A DNA stretch of 64,000 bases, taken from NCBI RefSeq assembly GCF_904063055.1, contig NZ_CAJFCN010000002.1, positions 310,001-374,000 of the forward strand, read 5' to 3'. Source of the DNA: Pseudomonas paracarnis. GTDB lineage: Bacteria > Pseudomonadota > Gammaproteobacteria > Pseudomonadales > Pseudomonadaceae. This document shows, piece after piece, positions 53,116 through 62,540 of this stretch. The notes beneath the pieces were generated by a model. It was not told where the DNA came from. It saw only the letters and a list, made by a program, of their open reading frames with translations, and ran no database searches. Numbering within the stretch: position 1 is the stretch's first letter; each line of letters starts with the position of its first letter. The translations under genes were made by a program, and so were the position numbers.

Positions 53116-53901
53116 ATGACCAAGCGCTACAGCGCCCTGCTCACTGCCCTGTTTGCCAGCCTGATGCTGAGCCAGGCACCCGCCCAGGCGAGTGGTCTGG
53201 ATGACATCGTCGCCCGTGGCACCCTGAAGGTTGCCGTCCCCCAGGACTTCCCGCCGTTTGGTTCGGTCGGCCCTGACATGCAACCCCGGGGCCTGGACAT
53301 CGACACCGCCAAGCTGCTGGCCGACCAACTCAAGGTCAAGCTGGAACTGACGCCGGTCAACAGCACCAACCGCATACCGTTCCTCACCACTGGCAAAGTC
53401 GACCTGGTTATTTCCAGCCTGGGCAAGAACCCCGAGCGCGCAAAGGTCATCGACTTCTCCAACGCCTACGCGCCGTTCTACCTTGCCGTGTTTGGGCCGC
53501 CTGATGCCGCCATCGCCAGCCTCGACGACCTCAAGGGCAAGACCATCAGCGTGACCCGTGGCGCCATCGAAGACATCGAGCTGACCGCGGTAGCGCCCAA
53601 GGAAGCCACGATCAAGCGTTTTGAAGACAACAACTCCACCATCGCCGCCTACCTGGCCGGCCAGGTCGACCTGATCGCCAGTGGCAACGTGGTCATGGTG
53701 GCCATCAGCGAACGCAACCCCAAGCGCGTACCGGCACTGAAGGTGAAACTCAAGGATTCGCCGGTGTACGTAGGCGTGAACAAGAACGAGCCGGCGCTGC
53801 TGGAAAAGGTCAACCAGATCCTGGTGGCAGCCAAGGCTGACGGCAGCCTTGGGAAAAACGCGATGCAGTGGCTCAAAGAACCGCTGCCTGCCGACCTCTG
53901 A
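53116..53901 (+). CDS. Amino-acid ABC transporter substrate-binding protein
   Basis: Periplasmic SBP_bac_3 family protein, 261 residues from the ATG at 53116 (GGAGAG upstream; a frame 19 codons longer was rejected). Signal peptide MTKRYSALLTALFASLMLSQ ends near AQA. Core motifs: GTLKVAVPQDFPPFGSVG, RGLDIDTAKLLADQL, STNRIPFLTTGKVDLVISSLGKNPERAKVIDFSNAY and KGKTISVTRGAIEDIEL. The TNRIPFLTTGKVDLVIS motif resembles glutamate/aspartate- and cystine-type binders, but the substrate cannot be named. First of four importer genes. Confidence 0.92.
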   Translation: MTKRYSALLTALFASLMLSQAPAQASGLDDIVARGTLKVAVPQDFPPFGSVGPDMQPRGLDIDTAKLLADQLKVKLELTPVNSTNRIPFLTTGKVDLVISSLGKNPERAKVIDFSNAYAPFYLAVFGPPDAAIASLDDLKGKTISVTRGAIEDIELTAVAPKEATIKRFEDNNSTIAAYLAGQVDLIASGNVVMVAISERNPKRVPALKVKLKDSPVYVGVNKNEPALLEKVNQILVAAKADGSLGKNAMQWLKEPLPADL

Positions 53902-53915
53902 CGCGGAGCTCAAAG

Positions 53916-54584
53916 ATGGCCTATCAATTCGACTTTGTGCCGGTGCTGGCCAATACCGACCTGCTCCTGCGTGGCGCGCTGTTCACCCTTGAGCTGACGG
54001 CCATTGGCGCCATCCTCGGCGTGGCCCTGGGCACTGTCGGCGCCGTGGTACGGGCGTGGAAGATCCAACCGTTTGCGTGGGTCTTTGGTGTGTATGTCGA
54101 GTTGATCCGCAACACGCCGTTCCTGGTGCAACTGTTCTTCATCTTCTTCGGCCTGCCATCCCTCGGGTTGAAAATTACCGAGTGGCAAGCCGCCGTGCTG
54201 GCGATGGTGATCAACCTGGGGGCCTACTCCACCGAGATCATCCGTGCCGGCATCCAGGCCATCCCACGGGGGCAACTGGAGGCGGCCGCGGCACTGGCAA
54301 TGACGCGCTTTGAAGCGTTTCGCCATGTGGTGCTGCTGCCGGCCCTGGGCAAGGTGTGGCCCGCCCTGAGCAGCCAGATCATCATCGTGATGCTCGGTTC
54401 GGCGGTGTGTTCGCAGATTGCGACTGAAGAATTGAGCTTTGCCGCCAACTTTATCCAGTCGCGTAATTTCCGTGCCTTTGAAACCTATGCCCTGACCACC
54501 CTGGTGTACCTGTGCATGGCGCTGATGATTCGCCAATTGCTCAACTGGATCGGCCGACGGTTTGTCATGAGGAACAGCCGATGA
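53916..54584 (+). CDS. Amino-acid ABC transporter permease (HisM/GlnP type) 1
   Basis: 222 residues, inner membrane, about five transmembrane segments. The start follows the binding protein by 14 nt (GGAG upstream). IRNTPFLVQLFFIFFGLPSLGL and the EAA loop GQLEAAAALAMTRFEAFRHVVLLPAL are characteristic of the HisMQ family. Its stop overlaps the next permease gene by four bases, so the two permeases are probably made as a heterodimer. Confidence 0.93.
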   Translation: MAYQFDFVPVLANTDLLLRGALFTLELTAIGAILGVALGTVGAVVRAWKIQPFAWVFGVYVELIRNTPFLVQLFFIFFGLPSLGLKITEWQAAVLAMVINLGAYSTEIIRAGIQAIPRGQLEAAAALAMTRFEAFRHVVLLPALGKVWPALSSQIIIVMLGSAVCSQIATEELSFAANFIQSRNFRAFETYALTTLVYLCMALMIRQLLNWIGRRFVMRNSR

Positions 54585-55231
54585 GTGATTTTTCGTTCTG
54601 GGACATTGTGCGCAACCTGCTGACCGGCCTGCAATGGACGCTGTTGCTGTCATTGGTGGCGTTTGTGGGCGGCGGCCTGATCGGCTTATTGGTGATGACC
54701 CTGCGCATCAGCCGCAAAGCGTTCTCACGCAATATGGCCCGCACCTATATCGAACTGTTCCAGGGCACGCCACTGCTGATGCAGCTGTTCCTGGTGTTTT
54801 TCGGCGTTGCCCTGCTTGGCGTGGACATATCGCCCTGGCTGGCAGCGGCAATTGCCTTGACCCTGTTTACCAGTGCCTACCTGGCTGAAATATGGCGCGG
54901 TTGCGTCGATTCCATTGCCCACGGCCAATGGGAAGCCTCGGCCAGCCTGGCCCTCAACCCGCTTGAACAACTGCGCTATGTGATCCTGCCCCAGGCGCTG
55001 CGCATTGCTGTCGCGCCGACGGTGGGCTTTTCGGTGCAGGTGGTCAAAGGCACCGCCGTGACCTCGATCATCGGCTTCACCGAACTGACCAAGACGGGCG
55101 GCATGCTCGCCAACGCCACCTTTGAACCCTTCATGGTCTACGGCCTGGTGGCCCTCGGTTACTTTTTGCTCTGTTACCCCTTGTCCCTCAGTGCGCGCTA
55201 CCTGGAAAGGAGACTGCATGCCTCTGCTTAG
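54581..55231 (+). CDS. Amino-acid ABC transporter permease (HisQ/GlnP type) 2
   Basis: 216 residues, partner of the preceding permease. TYIELFQGTPLLMQLFLVFFGVALLG and the EAA loop GQWEASASLALNPLEQLRYVILPQAL mark the family. Start ATG overlaps the upstream stop (ATGA). Its last 14 nt overlap the ATPase gene start. Confidence 0.93.
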   Translation: MSDFSFWDIVRNLLTGLQWTLLLSLVAFVGGGLIGLLVMTLRISRKAFSRNMARTYIELFQGTPLLMQLFLVFFGVALLGVDISPWLAAAIALTLFTSAYLAEIWRGCVDSIAHGQWEASASLALNPLEQLRYVILPQALRIAVAPTVGFSVQVVKGTAVTSIIGFTELTKTGGMLANATFEPFMVYGLVALGYFLLCYPLSLSARYLERRLHASA

Positions 55232-55955
55232 AATTTCTGCCCTGCATAAGTATTACGGCGATCACCACGTACTCAAGGGCATCGACTTGACGGTGGACGA
55301 AGGCCAGGTGGTCGCGATCATCGGCCGCAGCGGCTCGGGCAAGTCCACCTTGCTGCGCACCCTCAATGGCCTGGAGTCGATCAACGACGGTGTAATCGAA
55401 GTCGATGGCGAATACCTCGACGCGGCCCGCGCCGACCTGCGCAGCCTGCGGCAGAAGGTCGGCATGGTGTTCCAGCAATTCAATCTGTTCCCGCACCTGA
55501 CCGTGGGCGAGAACGTGATGCTGGCGCCGCAAGTGGTGCAGAAAGTGCCCAAGGCCAAGGCCGCCCAACTGGCCAGGCAGATGCTGGACCGGGTCGGGCT
55601 GGGCGAAAAATTCGACGCCTTTCCCGATCGCCTGTCCGGCGGCCAGCAACAACGCGTCGCCATTGCCCGCGCCCTGGCCATGTCGCCCAAGGTGCTGCTG
55701 TGCGACGAGATCACTTCAGCCCTGGACCCCGAACTGGTCAATGAAGTGCTGAGCGTGGTGCGCCAACTGGCTCAGGACGGCATGACCCTGATCATGGTGA
55801 CTCACGAAATGCGTTTTGCCCGTGAGGTCGGCGACAAGCTCGTGTTCATGCACCAGGGCAAGGTACATGAAACCGGTGACCCGAAGGTATTGTTCGCCAA
55901 CCCGAAAACGGCCGAGCTGGCTAACTTCATTGGCTCGGTGGAACAGCCGGGCTAA
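55218..55955 (+). CDS. Amino-acid ABC transporter ATP-binding protein (GlnQ/HisP type)
   Basis: 245 residues. Walker A GRSGSGKST at residues 36-44, Q-loop VGMVFQQFNLFPHLTV, signature LSGGQQQRVAIARALAM, Walker B VLLCDEITSALDPE, switch histidine in IMVTHEMRFAREV. The start at 55218 lies inside the upstream permease gene (AGGAG upstream). The last 29 nt overlap the 3' end of the convergent DUF1120 gene. Completes a four-component importer with the two permeases and binding protein. Confidence 0.95.
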   Translation: MPLLRISALHKYYGDHHVLKGIDLTVDEGQVVAIIGRSGSGKSTLLRTLNGLESINDGVIEVDGEYLDAARADLRSLRQKVGMVFQQFNLFPHLTVGENVMLAPQVVQKVPKAKAAQLARQMLDRVGLGEKFDAFPDRLSGGQQQRVAIARALAMSPKVLLCDEITSALDPELVNEVLSVVRQLAQDGMTLIMVTHEMRFAREVGDKLVFMHQGKVHETGDPKVLFANPKTAELANFIGSVEQPG

Positions 55956-56514
55956 CCAGTTCGAAACGGCCCTGCCCTTCAAGGTGGGCCTGCGTGCGTA
56001 CCATCAACGCGTCGAAGGGCAGTTCGGTGTCGATATCGACCTGGGCGGTGAGCCTGCGCCCTGTCACCGGCACACCTGAGACTCGCGCAATCAAGGCCTG
56101 GCCGGGTAACAACTGGCCGCTGGCCGACTCATCAGGTGCTTGAGCAGACGACCAGCCGACTGCTCGCCCGTCGACCTGGGCATGCTTGAGACGCAAGCGC
56201 AAACGCCCCTCACGACCAAACCGAAACCCTTGCCCATCGGCAGGCGCTGCGACAAAACGCAGGGCCATTGCCGCCGGCTCCGCGCAGAGCACGGTCATGC
56301 TGAACGTGCGGGTAGCCAGCACCACAGCGGCATTTTCAACCACTGCATCCCGGTATATCGGCCCATAGTCGATGCGCGACTGGCTCAGCGATAGCCGACA
56401 GTTTTCAGCTTGCGCATCAAGTGCTGCCAGCAACATGCATAACAGGGCCAAGGGCAGGCTTGCACGCTTAACTACCCTGGCACACAGCCGATACCGCTTC
56501 ATAGAATTTGTCAT
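55927..56514 (-). CDS. DUF1120 fimbrial protein (distal, adhesin-like)
   Basis: 195 residues. A long signal peptide (MTNSMKRYRLCARVVKRASL...) ends at AQA; the mature part starts ENCRLSLSQSRIDYGPIYRD, the DUF1120/SCPU-like start with an early cysteine, and a second cysteine (VLCAEPAAM) forms the expected disulfide. It begins inside the usher gene (47-nt overlap) and ends 29 nt inside the convergent ABC ATPase gene. An internal ATG at 56502 is an alternative start. Being last in the cluster and divergent in sequence from the gene at 59784, it may be a tip adhesin. Confidence 0.8.
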   Translation of the reverse strand: MTNSMKRYRLCARVVKRASLPLALLCMLLAALDAQAENCRLSLSQSRIDYGPIYRDAVVENAAVVLATRTFSMTVLCAEPAAMALRFVAAPADGQGFRFGREGRLRLRLKHAQVDGRAVGWSSAQAPDESASGQLLPGQALIARVSGVPVTGRRLTAQVDIDTELPFDALMVRTQAHLEGQGRFELVSPAVPPSQ

Positions 56515-58969
56515 TGTCAGGCTTGGCCTCGGGGTCGATGTGCAACAGGCAAGTGGAAGAGTCCGGCAATGAAACTTTCAGGCTTTGCGACTCGGAGACG
56601 TCGTTGAGGAAAATCATGCCCTCGCCCACCACACTGGTGATGAAGCGATTGCCCTTGCCCAAGACCGAGGCGCCCTGAGGCAATGGTCGGCCGTGCTGAT
56701 CGTTGGCGGTTACCAGCATCCGGCGTACTTTCACCACGTCAAAATCCACGTTATTGAACGAGCCTCGGCCTGCCGCAAGGACCTGGGTGCCGTTTTTCAG
56801 GTCCACCCGTTTGGGCAAGGAAGGGGTCTGCACCTGGACGCGGCTGTTGGTGTAGGCCGGCAAGCCGGCGATTACCGCCTGGCCGCTGAAGTCGGTCCAT
56901 ACCGGGCCTTGTGGCGTCTCGACTTTCGCCGAGCCGATATCGCCGACCGAGACGATGCCGAACGTGTCCTGCACGCTGTAGGGCGAAAAGGTCAGCCCGC
57001 CTTCGTGAGCCACCGCACCACCCTGCCATTGGCCGGTGTAGCTGGTGCCCAGCGGGTCACGGCTAACGCCCAGGCCCACTCGCGTATAGCGTGGCAACAA
57101 GTCCACTTGCCCACGCAACGATTGCTCCCTGGCCCGCATGTCACGCTCAACTCCCACTTCGTAGTTCATATACTCGTTGACCCGCTCGCTCAGTGCAGTG
57201 CCCGCGGTAAATTGCTCCCCACGGCGGCTGGTGTAGCTGCTCACACGGCGATCGCCGCCCAGCGGCACGCTGACCTGCAACCGCAGGGACACATCGTTAT
57301 CCACGGCACGATCACGCCGGCTGCCTGTATAGGTGGCGTCACGGCCAGCCCGTGAACCCCCTACCTGTGAATCAGCGATCAGCGCCACATCGGCATGGCC
57401 AAACGACTTGTTCCATGAGGCAAACACATGCTCGCTGGTTTGCCCGCCAAATTGAGCGCTGCGGGTGTAATTCAAAGAAAATACGCCCAGCGTGGGGTCG
57501 GCCCAGCTCACGCCCGCGGTGTACTGGTTTTTAAAGTGGGAATCGAGATCATCGGCCCTGAGCGACTGGCCCACTTCAGTGACTTCACGGTAACCACGCG
57601 TCTGGGTAGTGGCGCTGAGGTTGACGTCGATATTGGCCCCGACCGGGCTGCTCAGTGACAGGCTGCTGCGTGAGCCGGACACGGCTTTCTGGCTGTCCCG
57701 GGACAGGTTATGGCGTGCGTTGACAGAAACCCGCTGGAAAAACACGCTGCTCAGGGTGCCCCCTGCCGCCCAATAGTCATCGGTACTCAACAAGCCAAAA
57801 CCCGCAGACGAGTGGCTCCCCAGCCCCCAGGTACCACTGCCCATGGCGATCACCGGTGAAGGCCCTTCCTCACCCGCCGTTCTGCGCAACTCGCCCACCG
57901 ACAAATAGTATCCAGGCGCCGCCGGGGTAGCCCCCGCGAACGATGCCGCCGGCACCACGAAACTGCGCTTGGCACCCCGCACGTCAATCACACTGACCTC
58001 AAGGTCGCTGGTGGTGTTAAGCAGGGGCAAGCCCGTCAGCCGGAACGGTCCTTCAGGCACCAACGTACTGTGGACCAACACACCGGACTGGCGTATTTCG
58101 ACCCGCGATTGGCTTTGGGCCAACCCCTCGACCACTGCGTTATTGCCGCCTGCGGGTGTTCTGGCCTGCCCATCGGGGGAGAACTGCACGCCCGACAGTT
58201 GGATCCCGCCAAACAACGGGTTATTGCTGGAGATCTGGCCTGCCTGGAACGTCGACTGCAACCCGGCGATATCCCGCTGGGCATAAGCGTGCAAGTGTTC
58301 GGTACGGGTCTGGCCGTTGTCAGACACATAGAACTGGCGGCTGCGGACAATCCAGTCGTCGAGGTTGAAGCCCGCCTCTGTATAAGCCGACACGAACCGG
58401 CTGGGCCCACTGCGCAAATGGCTGTCGTAACCCAGCACGTCATAGTTGAACAACGCTGCCGCGCCACCGTGGGAAAAATTCCCGCTTTCCCACTGGGATT
58501 CGCGCAAGGCCTGTGTCGGCACCACCAGTACCACTTCGTCGTTACCGGGGCGCAGCCGCACCATCGTCGCCGGGAATGCGCCGAGAAAGTCATGGCAGGC
58601 CTGGTCGGGCCTGGCGCCGGGCTGCAGGATTGTGCCGGGTTTAACCAGCCCGGCCTTCTCAAGTAAACCTGGGGTGAAACACAACTCACCCTGCGAACCA
58701 AACCGGGCATCCACCCGCCCAAGCGGGTTGCCATTGACCCGCAACCCCACCACCTGGACACCTTCGCGAAAGCGCGCCGCACTGCGAAAGTAATCGGCAA
58801 CCTTGGGGTCTATGCCGTGGGTTGTGAGGGCCGCCAGGTCAAACCCTTCCCCGAGTTCCAGCGCGGTCGCCATACCAGGCAGACTCCAGAGCGCCGCAAA
58901 GCCGATGGATAACGTGGATCGACCGGGCCAGGCAGTACCGGCAATGTCGCGCCTCGAAGGAAGCCTCAT
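56468..58969 (-). CDS. Outer membrane fimbrial usher
   Basis: Outer-membrane usher of a chaperone-usher pilus, 833 residues from MRLPSRR (58969), which has AAGG in the chaperone 3' end upstream; an earlier ATG at 58987 lacks a ribosome site. N-terminal region and barrel follow: AQRDIAGLQSTFQAGQISSNNPLFGG, GLPLLNTTSDLEVSVIDVRGAKRSFVVP and YYLSVGELR. The C-terminal plug/CTD part includes GRPLPQGASVLGKGNRFITSVVGEGMIFLNDV. The family is PapC/FimD. It is followed by an overlapping DUF1120 gene and preceded by the chaperone gene, so it is part of a pilus operon. Confidence 0.93.
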   Translation of the reverse strand: MRLPSRRDIAGTAWPGRSTLSIGFAALWSLPGMATALELGEGFDLAALTTHGIDPKVADYFRSAARFREGVQVVGLRVNGNPLGRVDARFGSQGELCFTPGLLEKAGLVKPGTILQPGARPDQACHDFLGAFPATMVRLRPGNDEVVLVVPTQALRESQWESGNFSHGGAAALFNYDVLGYDSHLRSGPSRFVSAYTEAGFNLDDWIVRSRQFYVSDNGQTRTEHLHAYAQRDIAGLQSTFQAGQISSNNPLFGGIQLSGVQFSPDGQARTPAGGNNAVVEGLAQSQSRVEIRQSGVLVHSTLVPEGPFRLTGLPLLNTTSDLEVSVIDVRGAKRSFVVPAASFAGATPAAPGYYLSVGELRRTAGEEGPSPVIAMGSGTWGLGSHSSAGFGLLSTDDYWAAGGTLSSVFFQRVSVNARHNLSRDSQKAVSGSRSSLSLSSPVGANIDVNLSATTQTRGYREVTEVGQSLRADDLDSHFKNQYTAGVSWADPTLGVFSLNYTRSAQFGGQTSEHVFASWNKSFGHADVALIADSQVGGSRAGRDATYTGSRRDRAVDNDVSLRLQVSVPLGGDRRVSSYTSRRGEQFTAGTALSERVNEYMNYEVGVERDMRAREQSLRGQVDLLPRYTRVGLGVSRDPLGTSYTGQWQGGAVAHEGGLTFSPYSVQDTFGIVSVGDIGSAKVETPQGPVWTDFSGQAVIAGLPAYTNSRVQVQTPSLPKRVDLKNGTQVLAAGRGSFNNVDFDVVKVRRMLVTANDQHGRPLPQGASVLGKGNRFITSVVGEGMIFLNDVSESQSLKVSLPDSSTCLLHIDPEAKPDNDKFYEAVSAVCQGS

Positions 58970-58976
58970 GAACCGA

Positions 58977-59678
58977 TCAACCTTCATCGGTGATGACCGG
59001 CGCTCGGTAGCTGTCTACCGAAAACCCGTAGACCGTGGCGGGCTGGATCTCTACTTGAGCCACATTGCCCAGAGTACCTTCGCCCTTCGCCACCAATGCC
59101 TCACCCGGCAAGATGTAAGTGCGCGGCAATGTCGCCAGTGTGCCTTGTGGCAGCAGCTGCACATCTGGCGCCAGGCGCACCACATAGGCGCTGTCGTTAT
59201 GGACGCTGAGCCGGTCCCCGACGCGCTTCCACGTCAACAATTCCCACGGCGTATGGTGTCGCGGCAGGCCTTGGGGGTGCAGGATCAGCGGCAAATTCTG
59301 CCGCAGGGTGATGCCAATGGTTGCACCACCCGCAGCCCGCGCCTGGGGGATGCCCTCAAACGACACGCGCTTGAGCCGCTGGGTCTTGAGCGGCTGTTTC
59401 AGGGTGCTGATAAAACGCACCAGCTGGGTGTCGCCTGCCTCCACACGGGTAACTGGCGGTGTGACAATCAGTAGCGGCTCCAGGTCTTCAGGCACATTCT
59501 CAACTACGGAATGCAGCAGCGCGGGCCCCGCATCGGTGTTCTTGATACTCAGGGTGGCTTCGCCGTCCTCTTCATAAAGCACCACCACTGTTGTTTCCGG
59601 CAACATACCGTCGGCGGTGGCAACAGCACTAAAAAAAAGATGCCACAGCCATACACAACTTATTAAAAAACCACGCAC
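58977..59678 (-). CDS. Periplasmic pilus chaperone
   Basis: 233 residues, initiated by GTG at 59678 (GAGGGG upstream). Two immunoglobulin-like domains of the PapD type: the G1-like strand TVVVLYEEDGEATLSIKNTDAGPALLHSVV, the motif PPVTRVEAGDTQLVRFI and RVSFEGIPQ near residue 105, and the second domain DRLSVHNDSAYVVRLAPDVQL. The signal peptide (RGFLISCVWLWHLFFSAVAT) is clear. It delivers subunits to the usher encoded next. The 105-nt gap to the upstream pilin gene has no gene. Confidence 0.88.
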   Translation of the reverse strand: MRGFLISCVWLWHLFFSAVATADGMLPETTVVVLYEEDGEATLSIKNTDAGPALLHSVVENVPEDLEPLLIVTPPVTRVEAGDTQLVRFISTLKQPLKTQRLKRVSFEGIPQARAAGGATIGITLRQNLPLILHPQGLPRHHTPWELLTWKRVGDRLSVHNDSAYVVRLAPDVQLLPQGTLATLPRTYILPGEALVAKGEGTLGNVAQVEIQPATVYGFSVDSYRAPVITDEG

Positions 59679-59783
59679 TCAGTATTCCCCTCAACTCATG
59701 CCATTGACGATTGGCAATCGCGCAGCCATAGAAAAACAGCCAATAAGAAAGGGTTAGTTTCTTGATCGGCTGCTTTCAGTTAT

Positions 59784-60431
59784 TTAGATGTAACTCAATA
59801 CAAGCGTGGCGCGCCCATCAATGGAAATGTCGCGGCTTAAATCCAGATCCCGAGCCTTGTTGATTACCGCTTTCACCGCGAGCGTACCGGTCAATTGGCT
59901 GATAGCGGCAGGGGTAATCGTCGTGCCATTACGCCAGGAGTACTGGCTCGGCGACTGGGCCACTTTGCCATCGCTGTTGTACCAGGCCCCCAGGCCGCTG
60001 CGCATGATCGGAAACAGCGTTGTGCCGGAGGACCTGAGGTCCTTGAGAGTCACCGAATAGCCACCGGTACGCCGGGCGCCCACCATACCCAAACCATAGT
60101 TCTGTGCTTCGGTGAAGCCCGCGCCGAGGATGCCCGTCACCTTGCTGCCCGCTTGCAGGTCGGTAAACGTGAGCCCGAACCTGGCAGGCGTGGTGCCGCA
60201 ATTGATCACCAGCGAAGTGGTCCTCTCTTCGCGCGGGTTAAACGCTGTTTGGGACAATTCGCCCGAGCGAATCGTGCCGTAGTCGATGATGCCACTGCCC
60301 GCCAGGCTGAGGTTGCAGGCAGCAGGTGTAATGGTGCCCCTGACGACCAACTGCGCACTGGTGGTTGCCTGGGCATTGAGGGTTGCAGCCAGGCACACCA
60401 TACCGACGGTTAATCCAATAATTTTTTTCAT
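59784..60431 (-). CDS. DUF1120 fimbrial protein (major pilin-like)
   Basis: 215 residues. A signal peptide MKKIIGLTVGMVCLAATLNA ends at QAT; the mature start TTSAQLVVRGTITPAACNLSLAGSGIIDYGTI with the early cysteine is the DUF1120 motif, and a second cysteine (INCGTT) follows near residue 78. It is first in the leftward pilus cluster: pilin, chaperone, usher, second DUF1120 protein. The set resembles E. coli yhcADEF/gltF. AGGACGAGC precedes the ATG. Confidence 0.88.
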   Translation of the reverse strand: MKKIIGLTVGMVCLAATLNAQATTSAQLVVRGTITPAACNLSLAGSGIIDYGTIRSGELSQTAFNPREERTTSLVINCGTTPARFGLTFTDLQAGSKVTGILGAGFTEAQNYGLGMVGARRTGGYSVTLKDLRSSGTTLFPIMRSGLGAWYNSDGKVAQSPSQYSWRNGTTITPAAISQLTGTLAVKAVINKARDLDLSRDISIDGRATLVLSYI

Positions 60432-60909
60432 GCTCGTCCTGTCATTAGGAATTAACAGGCGTTCTTTATTTTGGTTTTAGCGACTCCGTCGCTCAACGCT
60501 TTATCTTCCGTAACACAAAACTATAAATAAATAACACCCAGGCAGAATTGCCGAATGACAGTCTGGCGCCTTGGTGCCTGGCAAAAAAATCAGACAACAC
60601 GGTATTTGCTGTGGGCCGTATTAAATTAGGCAACGGCTTTAATCGATCAGCAAAGTAGTCCTCTGACTGAAATCGCATGATCTACAGCCCCGATCACTGT
60701 AAGCAATGTCATACACAACTTACGACGACATACAGTTAAAACGTCTTACGGTATCGGATTGCCTATTCGTTTAAAGCTTGCGAAGCTGCCCTGCACTTCC
60801 CAGAGATTTCCCTACAGACAGCATCGGTCCAATTACCGAAGCACAACGCGTTGGCGTCAGCGGTCGATCGTGGCACGATGGCAAGGTTATCGACCGAGAT
60901 CCTCAAACC
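60432..60909. promoter_or_regulatory. Divergent region between pilus cluster and ppx
   Basis: About 480 nt, AT-rich and with no supported gene. It contains an inverted repeat CCAGGCA (60539-60545) with TGCCTGG (60574-60580) and the palindrome GCGACTCCGTCGC near 60480. A 61-codon leftward frame (60493-60678) lacks a ribosome site. Pilus promoter elements are likely in the AT-rich part (60430-60540). Confidence 0.5.
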
Positions 60910-62412
60910 ATGCCGCAATCCCAAGCCAAGAATCTGTCCTTGATCGCCGCCATCGACCTGGGCTCCAACAGCTTTCATATGGTCGTGGCCAAGGCCCAGA
61001 ACGGTGAGATCCGCATCCTTGAGCGGCTCGGCGAAAAAGTGCAACTGGCCGCCGGGATCGACGACGAGCGCAAGCTCAATGAAGAATCCATGCAGCGCGG
61101 CCTCGATTGCCTCAAGCGTTTTGCGCAACTGATCAACGGCATGCCCCCTGGCGCAGTGCGTATCGTTGGCACCAATGCCTTGCGCGAGGCCCGCAACCGC
61201 AACGAGTTCATCCATCGCGCCGAGGAAATCCTCGGGCATCCGGTGGAGGTCATCTCGGGCCGTGAAGAGGCTCGCCTGATCTACCTCGGCGTGTCACACA
61301 CACTGGCCGATACGCCCGGCAAACGCCTGGTGGCAGACATTGGCGGCGGTAGCACCGAGTTCATCATCGGCCAGCGTTTCGAACCGCTGCTGCGTGAAAG
61401 CCTGCAGATGGGATGCGTGAGTTTCACCCAGCGTTATTTCAAGGATGGCAAGATCACTCCGGCGCGCTATGCCCAGGCCTACACCGCAGCGCGTCTGGAA
61501 ATCATGAGCATCGAACACGCCTTGCACCGACTGACCTGGGATGAAGCCATCGGCTCGTCCGGCACCATCCGTGCCATCGGCCTGGCCTTGAAAGCCGGTG
61601 GCCATGGCACCGGCGAGGTGAACGCCGAGGGCTTGGCGTGGCTCAAGCGCAAGTTGTTCAAGCTGGGGGATGCAGAGAAAATCGACTTCGATGGCATCAA
61701 GCCCGACCGCCGTGCGATTTTCCCTGCGGGCCTGGCAATTCTCGAAGCCATCTTCGACGCCCTCGAACTGCAACGCATGGACCACTGTGACGGCGCCCTG
61801 CGCGAAGGCGTGCTCTACGACCTGCTGGGCCGGCACCACCACGAAGACGTGCGCGAGCGCACCCTCAGCTCGCTGATGGAGCGTTATCACGTTGACCTGG
61901 AACAAGCCGCACGCGTTGAGCGCAAAGCCCTGCACGCGTTCGACCAGGTGGCCGAGGACTGGGACCTGGAAGACGGCGTCTGGCGCGAGTTACTCGGCTG
62001 GGCAGCCAAGGTGCATGAAGTCGGCCTGGACATCGCCCACTACCATTATCACAAGCACGGCGCCTACCTGATCGAACACTCGGACCTGGCCGGTTTCTCC
62101 CGGGAAGACCAACAGATGCTCGCGCTGCTGGTACGCGGCCATCGCCGTAATATTCCCAAGGACAAGTTTGCCGAATTCGGTAAAGACGGCATCAAGCTGA
62201 TCCGCCTGTGCGCGCTGCTGCGCTTTGCGATCCTGTTCCACCACATCCGCGGCACCCAGGAAATGCCCCAGGTCAAACTGCACGCCGATGGCGATAGCCT
62301 GGAAGTGATGTTCCCCAAAGGCTGGCTGGATGAAAATCAGCTGACCCAGGCGGACTTCGCCCAGGAAGCGGAATGGCTGACACGGGTGGGGTTCAGCCTG
62401 AACCTGCGCTAA
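60910..62412 (+). CDS. ppx: Exopolyphosphatase Ppx
   Basis: Hydrolyses polyphosphate from chain ends and pppGpp to ppGpp; 500 residues from [20 protein letters not shown] (60910). ASKHA-fold motifs: [15 protein letters not shown] (phosphate 1), [25 protein letters not shown] (catalytic glutamate) and [15 protein letters not shown] (phosphate 2). A C-terminal HD-like domain includes [35 protein letters not shown] longer frame to 60778 lacks a ribosome site. It converges with ppk, the Pseudomonas arrangement. Confidence 0.95.
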   Translation: MPQSQAKNLSLIAAIDLGSNSFHMVVAKAQNGEIRILERLGEKVQLAAGIDDERKLNEESMQRGLDCLKRFAQLINGMPPGAVRIVGTNALREARNRNEFIHRAEEILGHPVEVISGREEARLIYLGVSHTLADTPGKRLVADIGGGSTEFIIGQRFEPLLRESLQMGCVSFTQRYFKDGKITPARYAQAYTAARLEIMSIEHALHRLTWDEAIGSSGTIRAIGLALKAGGHGTGEVNAEGLAWLKRKLFKLGDAEKIDFDGIKPDRRAIFPAGLAILEAIFDALELQRMDHCDGALREGVLYDLLGRHHHEDVRERTLSSLMERYHVDLEQAARVERKALHAFDQVAEDWDLEDGVWRELLGWAAKVHEVGLDIAHYHYHKHGAYLIEHSDLAGFSREDQQMLALLVRGHRRNIPKDKFAEFGKDGIKLIRLCALLRFAILFHHIRGTQEMPQVKLHADGDSLEVMFPKGWLDENQLTQADFAQEAEWLTRVGFSLNLR

Positions 62413-62430
62413 AGCCCACTGCAAAACAAA

Positions 62431-62520
62431 TGTGGGAGCGGGCTTGCCCGCGAATGCAGTGGATCAGTCACCAGATGCATTGACTGACACACCGCATTCG
62501 CGAGCAAGCCCGCTCCCACA
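62431..62520. repeat. REP doublet between ppx and ppk
   Basis: TGTGGGAGCGGGCTTGCCCGCGAATG... and its near-perfect complement (one base differs, GCGAGCAAGC) with a 40-nt centre, between the convergent ppx and ppk genes. It may act as a shared 3' structure. Confidence 0.85.
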
Positions 62521-62540
62521 TGGAGTTGCGTATGCCTGGG

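Noticed and set aside
60493..60678. 61-codon leftward frame upstream of the DUF1120 pilin gene
   Set aside because: AT-rich intergenic DNA, no ribosome site, no signal or domain.
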